A stretch of 7,112 nucleotides of DNA, taken from Vampirovibrionales bacterium. Its GTDB lineage: Bacteria; Cyanobacteriota; Vampirovibrionia; Vampirovibrionales; JAJTHC01. The position numbers were made by a program, and so were the translations under genes. The stretch spans positions 1 through 7,112 of the forward strand of contig JAJTHC010000136.1 in NCBI GenBank assembly GCA_021299615.1, in the 5' to 3' direction. Positions 1 through 4,654 of the stretch are shown here, one piece after another (within the stretch, counting starts at the first letter, position 1; each line of letters begins with the position of its first letter). Below the pieces are notes generated by a model that saw only the letters and a program-made list of their open reading frames with translations, did not search any database and had not been told where the DNA came from.

Positions 1-78
1 GATGATCGTACGCAGGCAGCGGTTTTTGCGATGCGTCAAGGCATCGTGCGTATGGAAGACATCAACCCTATTTTTTAG
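1..78 (+). CDS. C-terminal end of a LuxR/NarL-type response regulator (partial, 5' end outside window)
   Basis: The window opens in frame 1 with 25 codons ending in TAG at 76-78. The peptide begins DDRTQAAVFAMRQGIV and ends MEDINPIF. The pattern DRTQAAVxAxRxGIV is the last helix of the LuxR-type helix-turn-helix (GerE fold) in NarL/FixJ-family response regulators, where it follows the DNA-recognition helix. The complete protein would normally have an N-terminal phosphoacceptor receiver domain and act as a DNA-binding transcription regulator; that part is not visible, so the family is inferred from this tail alone. A stand-alone LuxR-type regulator without a receiver cannot be excluded. The next gene lies on the opposite strand, so the two genes converge. 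Confidence 0.72.
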   Translation, partial: DDRTQAAVFAMRQGIVRMEDINPIF

Positions 79-135
79 TGAAGACGTTAAAGACCCTTGC
101 TTGCACAAAGGTCTCTAAATAGGATTGATGTTGTC

Positions 136-218
136 TATAGTGTTTTAAATAATTTCCCCTACAGTGCCTATACTTTGTCGCTAGCCTACTGTACGGAAAA
201 CTCTTTAAAACACAATAT
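136..218. repeat. Short inverted-repeat element (about 83 bp), internally deleted member of the window's MITE-like family
   Basis: The left end starts TATAGTGTTTTAAA and runs to about 165. The right end (188-218) is its reverse complement with a 2-base offset at the tip; over the 25 aligned bases starting TGTTTTAAA I count 21 matches. The right end shares GTACGGAAAACTCTTTAAAA (191-210) and the next CAC with 4136-4158. Read on the minus strand, GAGTTTTCCGTACAGTAGGC (184-203) matches 6347-6366 except at one base (C for T). The middle, read on the minus strand, has GCGACAA joined directly to AGTATAG. Those words are separated by about 10 bases in the full copy at 6333-6481, so this copy looks like a deletion derivative. 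It ends one base before the stop codon of the Spy-like gene and could act as its 3' hairpin. No coding potential is apparent. Confidence 0.7.
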
Positions 219-219
219 A

Positions 220-789
220 TTATTGAGCAGGAGCTGTTACAGGGGGCGTGTAAGGAAAGAGCTGAATATGCCCTGCCCAAAAAGCACGACTTTTTTCAAG
301 CTGCTCAGGCGTCAACAATTGCTGAGCATGAAAGTAATAATCCATACGAGCCTTTAACACCGTGTTTTTTTGAGCCGTGTACTCATCAATCAACTTGTTC
401 ACCTTGTCTTGATTGAGGCTGGGGCATCCCAAATACTCGAGCATGGTGAGCTTGCTCGCCTTGCTTTTCTCTTCTAAGGGCGTGACTTCCGCTTTGTACT
501 GCTTTTCTAAATCGTCAAAAGCCATGGCTTGTTTAGGCGTCAATGCCAAAGCTGCCTTCCAATCCGCCGCGACTTTGTCCATACCGAAGGCTCCCATGCC
601 ATGTGTGTAGGGTGGGGGTGTTGACTTGTCTTTCATTGAAGGGCAGGTCATGTTATTGACGGTATTGACTTCGACGCTTTGATTCTTTTTGTTGGATTTA
701 CAACAGCCTTTAGCCGAAGCTAAACCCATCATACCAACAGAACTTAAGACCAAGATGCCTAAAATTAGGCTGAGTACTCGTGTTTTCAT
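220..789 (-). CDS. Spy/CpxP-like periplasmic protein with two LTxxQ motifs
   Basis: This encodes a 189-residue secreted protein. Residues 1-26 form a signal peptide (MKTR, a hydrophobic stretch, ASA cleavage site). The mature N-terminus is rich in Cys, Lys and Asn (Cys29, Cys30, Cys49) and then Pro/Gly/Met. From about residue 72 it is helical and charged, with two LTxxQ motifs, LTPKQ (83-87) and LTPEQ (159-163). These motifs mark the Spy/CpxP/ZraP family of periplasmic chaperones and envelope-stress or metal-responsive proteins. Reading frame continues upstream to 897, but the ATG at 789 is preferred: it begins the signal peptide and has AAAGGAAA upstream. The CC near the mature N-terminus and Met/His residues (63-70) could bind metal, which is inference. 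It lies downstream of rfaE2 on the same strand with a 115-base gap, a promoter of its own and repeat hairpins on either side, so it is probably transcribed alone. Family assignment is fair; the ligand is unknown. Confidence 0.78.
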   Translation of the reverse strand: MKTRVLSLILGILVLSSVGMMGLASAKGCCKSNKKNQSVEVNTVNNMTCPSMKDKSTPPPYTHGMGAFGMDKVAADWKAALALTPKQAMAFDDLEKQYKAEVTPLEEKSKASKLTMLEYLGCPSLNQDKVNKLIDEYTAQKNTVLKARMDYYFHAQQLLTPEQLEKSRAFWAGHIQLFPYTPPVTAPAQ

Positions 790-817
790 GGAGATGTTTC
801 CTTTTTTCTTTTTATTC

Positions 818-849
818 AAGCTATAAAATTTTAGCTTAAAGTGTTTCAA
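818..849 (-). promoter_or_regulatory. Candidate promoter of the Spy-like gene with an overlapping inverted repeat
   Basis: On the minus strand TTGAAA (849-844) is followed 18 bases later by TATAGC (825-820). This is a plausible sigma-70-type pair with 5/6 and 4/6 consensus matches. The start codon is about 30 bases further on. The -10 overlaps an inverted repeat, AAGCTA (818-823) and TAGCTT (832-837) with 8 bases between, which could be an operator. The boxes were assigned by eye. Confidence 0.4.
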
Positions 850-864
850 ATACAGTGTTCGAAA

Positions 865-910
865 GAATGAAAATCGTAGCGACAACGAAGACGCCATACG
901 ACCTTTATTC
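865..910. repeat. Hairpin carrying the repeat-family core motif, overlapping the rfaE2 stop codon
   Basis: Bases 872-896 (AATCGTAGCGACAACGAAGA then CGCCA) match 4319-4343 at 24 of 25 positions. They lie between imperfect inverted arms at 865-878 and 897-910, with 11 of 14 positions complementary. The right arm contains the last two sense codons and the TAA of rfaE2 (905-907). This looks like a truncated member of the family with the full copies at 4223 and 6333. It could serve as an mRNA 3' end or processing hairpin for rfaE2, although there is no T-run. Confidence 0.55.
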
Positions 911-1399
911 GTTAGGTGGAGGGTATGCCTTTAGAATGGCTTGTATCAGTGAAGACGTCGAACGCCCTTCCACCAAATCGATAAAGGCTATTTCTGTGCC
1001 AACTACGGTTAAAGCAGGAGCTTCGGGCAAGGTTTCAAGCGTATAGTCGGCTCCCTTGGTGTGAATGTCAGGGGCGATGGCGGTGAGAACATCGACAGGG
1101 CTTCGGGCGTCGAAGATGGTAACATAATCGACGCATCGTAAGGCGGTGAGCAGTTCTGCACGTTCCGCTTGGGGCAGAATGGGGCGTCCGTCATCTTTAA
1201 ACGTCTTGACCGATGCATCACTATTAAGGGCAACCACCAGAATATCGCCTAAGGCTTTGCTGGCTTGCAAATAACGCAAATGCCCGACATGAAAGAGGTC
1301 AAAGCATCCGTTAGTGGTGACGACCGTTTTGCCTTCTTGACGCAAGGGTTTCAGGGTGTCTAGGAGTTCATCAAGAGGGAGTAAACGTGAAGCAGGCAT
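905..1399 (-). CDS. rfaE2: D-glycero-beta-D-manno-heptose 1-phosphate adenylyltransferase
   Basis: A 164-residue single-domain nucleotidyltransferase of the cytidylyltransferase-like superfamily. The family activates heptose-1-phosphate with ATP to give ADP-D-glycero-D-manno-heptose plus PPi, in the cytosol, for LPS inner core or other heptose glycans. Visible signatures are TTNGCFDLFHVGH (28-40), whose HxGH is the nucleotide-binding site; LNSDASV (58-64); GRPILP (71-76); KGADYT (115-120); and the C-terminal GRSTSSLI (145-152). In enterobacteria this activity is the C-terminal half of the bifunctional HldE. Here it stands alone at the length usual for split RfaE2/HldC proteins, so the kinase must be encoded elsewhere. 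The ATG at 1399 gives a normal N-terminus; the ribosome site is weak (AGAAAAGACA). It lies downstream of the PPIase gene on the same strand, separated by a strong terminator-like hairpin. The C-terminus runs into a repeat-family hairpin. Glycerol-3-phosphate cytidylyltransferases are related, but the motif set fits RfaE2 better. Confidence 0.93.
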   Translation of the reverse strand: MPASRLLPLDELLDTLKPLRQEGKTVVTTNGCFDLFHVGHLRYLQASKALGDILVVALNSDASVKTFKDDGRPILPQAERAELLTALRCVDYVTIFDARSPVDVLTAIAPDIHTKGADYTLETLPEAPALTVVGTEIAFIDLVEGRSTSSLIQAILKAYPPPNE

Positions 1400-1447
1400 G
1401 AGATGTCTTTTCTACAAAACGAATTTTAACAGAGGAGGAACTTCACG

Positions 1448-1526
1448 AAAAAGCCCTTCTCTAATAGACAGTGTTCGTTAGAGAATGTATCTAACGAACA
1501 CTATGCTTCTATTAAAGCAGGACTTT
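1448..1526 (-). terminator. Long hairpin with T-run downstream of the PPIase gene
   Basis: The centre is a perfect 13-base inverted repeat, AGTGTTCGTTAGA (1470-1482) and TCTAACGAACACT (1490-1502), around a 7-base loop. Outer arms at 1450-1468 and 1508-1526 are complementary at 16 of 19 positions. On the minus strand the stem is followed by CTTTTT (1453-1448), as in an intrinsic terminator. It begins 30 bases after the PPIase stop codon and precedes rfaE2. The arms are unusually long for a plain terminator. Confidence 0.65.
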
Positions 1527-1555
1527 ATCATATAAGCGGTTTTCTTCAGAAAAAC

Positions 1556-2740
1556 TTAGTGTTTGGCAGAAGCTTGAGGGGCTTCTGCTTGCCCTTCACC
1601 TTGCATTTGCTTCTGCATTTCTTCAGGAGATGAAGGCTTGTAATCGTCCGCAATGACGAGCTTGTTTTGCTTTTTAAGCGACTCGATTTGAGCATCCAAC
1701 CAAGTACCAATCGCCTGTTGACGTTTTTGATTTTCAAGCATTGTGGTGATTTCAGGCGTCGCTTCGGCGAGGTTTTTCTTTGTCGCAGGCTTGATTTCAC
1801 CGACTTTCACGATGTGGAATCCGTAAGCCGACTTCACAATTTCAGGATACAACTGACCTGCTTTGCCTTTTGCCAAGGCTTGCCAATACCCAGGATCGCT
1901 GGTGCGTTGTTGCATGAAGCCCACTTCGCCTTTTTTAACTTGGGTCATGGTGTCTTCACTATTGCGTTCCGCTAAAGCACCGAATTTGTCGGGTGATTTT
2001 TTAATTTCAGCCAAAAGCTCTTCGGCTTTCTTTTTCTTAGCATCAATTTCAGCTGTGACTTGATTTTCAAGTTCTTGAGGCGTAATCGCTTTATTCTTGG
2101 CTTGGATGTCGGCTCTAATTTTAGCGGGAATGGCTTTAATCAAAATATGAGCAGACGAAATCTGTAAAGGCAAATCAAACTCAATTTCATGGGCCTTGTA
2201 GAACGCCGCCACTTCTGAAGAAGCGATCGAACCCTTGACCAAACCTAGCTTGTCGACCAATTTTTCCAACTGCTTCATTTGCTTTAACTGGTAGTTAAAG
2301 TCTTCTTCAGTCATATCGTTTTGCTTGAAAATAGCTTGAAGGGCAGCCGTACCACCGACTTGTTTAATTACTTCTTGACGCTTGGCTTCCAATTCTTTGG
2401 GCAAGACTTGAATGTCGTATTTTTTCACGGCTTGATCAATCACGCTTAAAGCGATCAACTGCTGAAGGGCTTGTTGCTTGATGATTTCCTTGAAGATGCC
2501 GTTTTCCGCCATTTGAGGACTGTCGCCCACGCCCATTTGCTTGGCGGTTTGCTCGTAAGCTTTGTCATACTCGTTTTTGGTGACAACTATGCCGTCAATC
2601 GTCAAGACGGTGGCTCCACCTTGTGACGTATTCAATAAGCCTGTGGGCTGACCGCAACCACTCAAACCTAACGACGCCACTAACATTAAACTTAGGCATC
2701 CAGCAACCCACGCACGAGGCATTTTTATGAATACAGACAT
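1556..2740 (-). CDS. Parvulin-type peptidyl-prolyl isomerase lipoprotein (SurA/PrsA-like foldase)
   Basis: A 394-residue envelope foldase that should catalyse cis-trans isomerisation of prolyl bonds in exported proteins. Residues 1-28 are a lipoprotein signal ending in the lipobox LSGC (26-29), so Cys29 is the likely lipidated residue. Residues 43-190 form a helical SurA-N-like chaperone region rich in Lys, Gln and Glu. A rotamase domain (about 193-317) starts with ISSAHILIKA and ends with SAYGFHIVKVGEIKPA; inside are FGALAERNSED (253-263) and GEVGFMQ (271-277). A 35-residue charged helical insertion (about 205-240) separates the first strand from the rest of the domain, as in some PrsA/SurA relatives. 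The tail (371-394) is Gln/Glu/Ala-rich and probably disordered. The ATG at 2740 is preferred over Met7 because AAAAAGGAAA sits 4 bases upstream. It has its own promoter and terminator. Attachment to the inner versus the outer membrane cannot be decided here. Confidence 0.9.
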   Translation of the reverse strand: MSVFIKMPRAWVAGCLSLMLVASLGLSGCGQPTGLLNTSQGGATVLTIDGIVVTKNEYDKAYEQTAKQMGVGDSPQMAENGIFKEIIKQQALQQLIALSVIDQAVKKYDIQVLPKELEAKRQEVIKQVGGTAALQAIFKQNDMTEEDFNYQLKQMKQLEKLVDKLGLVKGSIASSEVAAFYKAHEIEFDLPLQISSAHILIKAIPAKIRADIQAKNKAITPQELENQVTAEIDAKKKKAEELLAEIKKSPDKFGALAERNSEDTMTQVKKGEVGFMQQRTSDPGYWQALAKGKAGQLYPEIVKSAYGFHIVKVGEIKPATKKNLAEATPEITTMLENQKRQQAIGTWLDAQIESLKKQNKLVIADDYKPSSPEEMQKQMQGEGQAEAPQASAKH

Positions 2741-2806
2741 GACATTTCCTTTTTGAACGGCATTGACTTTTGACGAAGCAACGCAAATAATACATCAATA
2801 CACATT

Positions 2807-2835
2807 ATTATACTAAAATAGGCTAAAATAGGCAA
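2807..2835 (-). promoter_or_regulatory. Candidate promoter of the PPIase gene
   Basis: On the minus strand TTGCCT (2835-2830) and a perfect TATAAT (2812-2807) are separated by exactly 17 bases. This predicts a leader of about 60 bases before the ATG at 2740. It is the best sigma-70-like match in the window. Confidence 0.55.
2813..2832. repeat. Exact tandem 10-bp repeat inside the PPIase promoter
   Basis: CTAAAATAGG occurs twice head to tail (2813-2822 and 2823-2832). It fills the spacer between -10 and -35 and overlaps the -35. Ten bases is about one helical turn, so both copies face the same side of the DNA. It could be a regulator site or a replication-slippage duplication. Confidence 0.6.
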
Positions 2836-2858
2836 AGAACTCTTTTTAAAAGTTCTAT

Positions 2859-3070
2859 CCCCTCTCCTTGAGGAGAGGGCTAGGGAGAGGGGGGGATGTT
2901 CAAAACCCAGTGTTAACATCTACTCCCCACCCCACCATGGTCGAAAAAGTTAAAACTTTTTCTCTTAGGAAAGAAAACCGTTGCTTTCCTCTCCTAACCT
3001 CTCCTTCCTAAAGACGAAGATTCACTTCGTGAATAAGAAGGGTGTTTCCCTCCCCTTAAAGGGGAGGGGG
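2859..3070. repeat. GC-rich composite of inverted repeats between the divergent PPIase and Xer genes
   Basis: This non-coding stretch holds several hairpins. CCCTCTCC (2860-2867) pairs with GGAGAGGG (2872-2879) around TTGA. CCCTCCCC (3048-3055) pairs with GGGGAGGG (3061-3068) around TTAAA. ATTCAC (3020-3025) pairs with GTGAAT (3029-3034). GAAAAAGTT (2943-2951) pairs with AACTTTTTC (2954-2962). The G-rich stretch 2872-2890 is also roughly complementary to the C/T-rich stretch 2988-3004, so the unit may fold as one large structure. CCCTCTCC-loop-GGAGAGGG units like this are known as dispersed intergenic repeats in many bacterial genomes. No reading frame is supported in it. Confidence 0.65.
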
Positions 3071-3118
3071 TAAGACCGTTTTAGACTTTTACACTCCTTA
3101 ATCATACAGGATGCCCCC

Positions 3119-4111
3119 ATGCCCCCGACTCCCCAAAAATCGCTTGAAGAACAGCTTGAAACACAAGCCCCTGTATGGCTAAAACCCTTGCAGGTAGCTC
3201 GTTTGGAGTTTTTAAGTTACCTTGATGTTCAGCGTCAACTGTCTCGGCACACCTTGCGAGCCTATCAAAACGACAGCCTTGACTTTATGGTGTGGGTCAT
3301 GCAAAACTTTGCGACACAATCCCCCAATAAAACGACTTTACGAGATTTACCTGCTCAATACCTAGGGCATTTGGCTCGTCAAACCTTGTCACGATCCACA
3401 CTGGCTCGAAAAAGCTCAAGCTTGCGGAGCTTCCTTAAGTATGTGATGAAAGAAGAGTTTTATCCCTTGTCGACCTTTAACTTGCGGTTTCATCAGCCTC
3501 GATTACCTCAAACCTTGCCTCATTTCTTGAGCAAAGAAACCATTGATGAGCTAATTGAAAAAGCACCACAACTGGAAAAAACGACGTATGCAGGCTTACG
3601 CAATCAGTTGATTTTGAAGCTTTTATTCAGCAGTGGGATTCGTGTGGCGGAATTGGTGGGCTTGGATCTGAACGCCCTTAACCCTGAAGAAGGCGAGCTG
3701 AAAGTCGTGGGTAAAGGCAACCGAGAACGCATCGCCTTTTGCAGTGCCGATTTCTTGGCGTCGCTAGACGCATGGTTGCCGTTGCGAGAGGCATTGCTTC
3801 AAAGCCTACCCAGCAAAAACAAGAAGCAAAACGCCTTGTTCCTAAACCAGCGAGGGCAACGCTTAAGCGATCGTTCGGTGCATCGGTTTTTGGCGTACTT
3901 GGGCAAGGCAGCAGGTATGGAAGAGCCGTTGCATCCGCATTTGTTTCGCCATAGTTTTGCGACGCATTTGTTGAATAATGGCGTAGAACTACGTTTGGTA
4001 CAAGAGCTTTTGGGGCATGTGTCGATTCGCTCAACGCAGATCTACACGCACATCAACACCGACCGCCTGCGTCACGCTTACTTGCAGGCTCATCCACGAG
4101 CGAGAAAATAA
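3119..4111 (+). CDS. xerC: Tyrosine recombinase of the XerC/XerD type
   Basis: A 330-residue site-specific recombinase, complete and slightly longer than the roughly 300 usual for XerC/D because of an extended N-terminus. Residues 24-112 form the SAM-like core-binding domain (FLSYLDVQRQLSRHTLRAYQ, 31-50). The catalytic domain follows from about 135 and shows every active-site residue: Arg175 (SSGIRVAEL), Lys199 (VVGKGNRER), His274 and Arg277 (HPHLFRHSFATH), His300 (LLGHVSIRSTQ) and nucleophile Tyr309 (IYTHI). The usual role of the family is resolving chromosome dimers at dif. The HPHxFRHSFATHLL and LGHxSIxSTQIYTH signatures favour Xer over phage integrases. XerC and XerD, or a lone XerH/XerS-like enzyme, cannot be separated from one sequence, so the symbol is tentative. 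The start at 3119 has only a weak AGGA 9 bases upstream; the nearby ATG at 3111 is out of frame. A repeat hairpin begins just after the stop. Confidence 0.92.
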   Translation: MPPTPQKSLEEQLETQAPVWLKPLQVARLEFLSYLDVQRQLSRHTLRAYQNDSLDFMVWVMQNFATQSPNKTTLRDLPAQYLGHLARQTLSRSTLARKSSSLRSFLKYVMKEEFYPLSTFNLRFHQPRLPQTLPHFLSKETIDELIEKAPQLEKTTYAGLRNQLILKLLFSSGIRVAELVGLDLNALNPEEGELKVVGKGNRERIAFCSADFLASLDAWLPLREALLQSLPSKNKKQNALFLNQRGQRLSDRSVHRFLAYLGKAAGMEEPLHPHLFRHSFATHLLNNGVELRLVQELLGHVSIRSTQIYTHINTDRLRHAYLQAHPRARK

Positions 4112-4113
4112 TC

Positions 4114-4162
4114 TAGGCTCTTCGTCTAGCCTAAGTACGGAAAACTCTTTAAAACACTATAC
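4114..4162. repeat. Half-element of the repeat family directly after the Xer gene
   Basis: Two bases after the stop, TAGGCT (4114-4119) pairs with AGCCTA (4128-4133) around an 8-base loop containing CTTCGTC. Then 4136-4162, starting GTACGGAAAACTCTTTAAAA and ending CACTATA, repeats the right end of the element at 136-218 (23 identical bases, 191-213). Here the tip CACTATA is the exact complement of TATAGTG at 136-142. The matching left end is missing, so this is a truncated copy. The small hairpin lacks a T-run and is at best a weak terminator for the recombinase gene. Confidence 0.6.
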
Positions 4163-4174
4163 CAATGAAATAGC

Positions 4175-4218
4175 ATCAACGAAGAGACACTGTACAGGAA
4201 ACTCTAAACTTGGCTATA
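4175..4218. repeat. Second half-element, of the 6333-type ends
   Basis: Bases 4191-4218 are an inverted copy of 6333-6360, matching at 27 of 28 positions and ending AACTTGGCTATA. The preceding CAACGAAGAGACA (4177-4189) equals 6441-6453. The rest of the element, core and left end, is absent. Just upstream, 4160-4171 (TATACCAATGAA) resembles the ends of the third copy at 4223-4370, suggesting nested insertions or deletions. Confidence 0.6.
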
Positions 4219-4222
4219 TGTA

Positions 4223-4370
4223 ATACCATTTCTTAGATTGAATAGCGTATAGGTGGATTCTAGGAGTCTAGACTCGCAGATGTGTGAGGTGTACAAAGAC
4301 GTACATAAGCACATCGAGAATCGTAACGACAACGAAGACGCCAGACGCTATTTAAACTAAGAATTGGTAT
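4223..4370. repeat. Full-length MITE-like element, 148 bp, end type ATACCA
   Basis: The terminal inverted repeats are 26 bases each (4223-4248 and 4345-4370), complementary at 23 of 26 positions, with tips ATACCA and TGGTAT. Between them an 82-base core (4257-4338) matches 6368-6449 at 77 of 82 positions without gaps. Inside the core, GATGTG (4279-4284) pairs with CACATC (4310-4315) and TGTAC (4290-4294) with GTACA (4301-4305), so nearly the whole unit can fold as one hairpin. No significant reading frame is present. It lies between the Xer gene and tRNA-Asp. The flanks do not show a clear target duplication. Confidence 0.72.
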
Positions 4371-4382
4371 AAAATACTATAT

Positions 4383-4410
4383 AAAAAATCCCCCATATAA
4401 TACGGAGGAT
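4383..4410 (-). terminator. Intrinsic terminator of tRNA-Asp
   Basis: On the minus strand ATCCTCC (4410-4404) pairs with GGGGGAT (4394-4388), with one G-U pair and a 9-base loop. It is followed by a run of T residues (4388-4383). It starts 5 bases after the CCA end of the tRNA gene. Confidence 0.8.
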
Positions 4411-4414
4411 TTAA

Positions 4415-4491
4415 TGGCGGGCCAGACGAGGCTCGAACTCGCGACCTCATGCGTGACAGGCATGCACTCTAACCAACTGAGCTACTGGCCC
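4415..4491 (-). tRNA. tRNA-Asp (anticodon GUC)
   Basis: This is a complete 77-base cloverleaf on the minus strand. The 7-bp acceptor stem is GGGCCAG (4491-4485) with CTGGCCC (4425-4419); the discriminator is G (4418) and CCA is encoded (4417-4415). The anticodon stem CATGC/GCATG holds the loop CTGTCAC, with GTC at 4457-4455. The T arm is GCGAG, loop TTCGAGC, CTCGT; the D arm contains AGCTCAGTTGGTTAGAG. Asp identity rests on the GUC anticodon and the G discriminator. It is transcribed alone, converging with the Xer gene, and has its own terminator. No intron or degenerate stem is seen. Confidence 0.97.
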
Positions 4492-4615
4492 TTATGGTGA
4501 AACCCCTTAAAGGCTCCAACATTTATTATTTAAACGTGAACAGAACTAAAACGCAAGCTTTTTTTCAAAATATCGCATTTAAATCGAATTAGCACAAAAA
4601 AGCCTGTAGATGCGT

Positions 4616-4650
4616 TATAATAAATAAGCACACTAACCCAAAAAAGGAAA
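4616..4650 (+). promoter_or_regulatory. Candidate -10 box and ribosome site of the NrnA-like gene
   Basis: A perfect TATAAT lies at 4616-4621, but there is no convincing -35 at the usual distance. AAAAAGGAAA (4641-4650) sits 4 bases before the ATG at 4655, the same arrangement as for the PPIase gene. A start near 4628 would give a leader of under 30 bases. The 4492-4615 stretch shows nothing else that I can name. Confidence 0.4.
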
Positions 4651-4654
4651 CGCC

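Noticed and set aside
91..114. Weak hairpin (AGACCCTT and AAAGGTCT) after the response regulator gene
   Set aside because: It has one mismatch, an 8-base loop and no T-run on the plus strand; too weak to call a terminator.
97..357. Plus-strand open frame across the first repeat and the end of the Spy-like gene
   Set aside because: It is composed of repeat sequence and the antisense of a better-supported gene, with no ribosome site.
790..897. Extended start for the Spy-like protein (36 more residues from 897)
   Set aside because: The extension is basic and Ser/Phe-rich, would bury the signal peptide, and crosses a repeat hairpin and the promoter. The ATG at 789 has a ribosome site.
3678..4034. 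Open frame of 118 codons on the minus strand inside the Xer gene
   Set aside because: It lies wholly within a gene with all catalytic residues intact, and its translation is rich in Ala/Pro/Cys with no family features.
4017..4223. Plus-strand open frame running from the Xer gene into the repeats
   Set aside because: It overlaps the Xer C-terminus in another frame and continues through non-coding repeats.
4112..4370. CRISPR-like array, because repeats occur close together
   Set aside because: The repeats are inverted and modular, of differing sequence and with irregular spacing; there is no regular direct repeat-spacer pattern and no cas gene.
3119..4370. Integrative element or prophage made of the Xer-type gene plus tRNA-Asp
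   Set aside because: The recombinase looks like a chromosomal Xer protein, the tRNA is complete with its own terminator, no direct repeat of its 3' end is seen, and no cargo genes are present.
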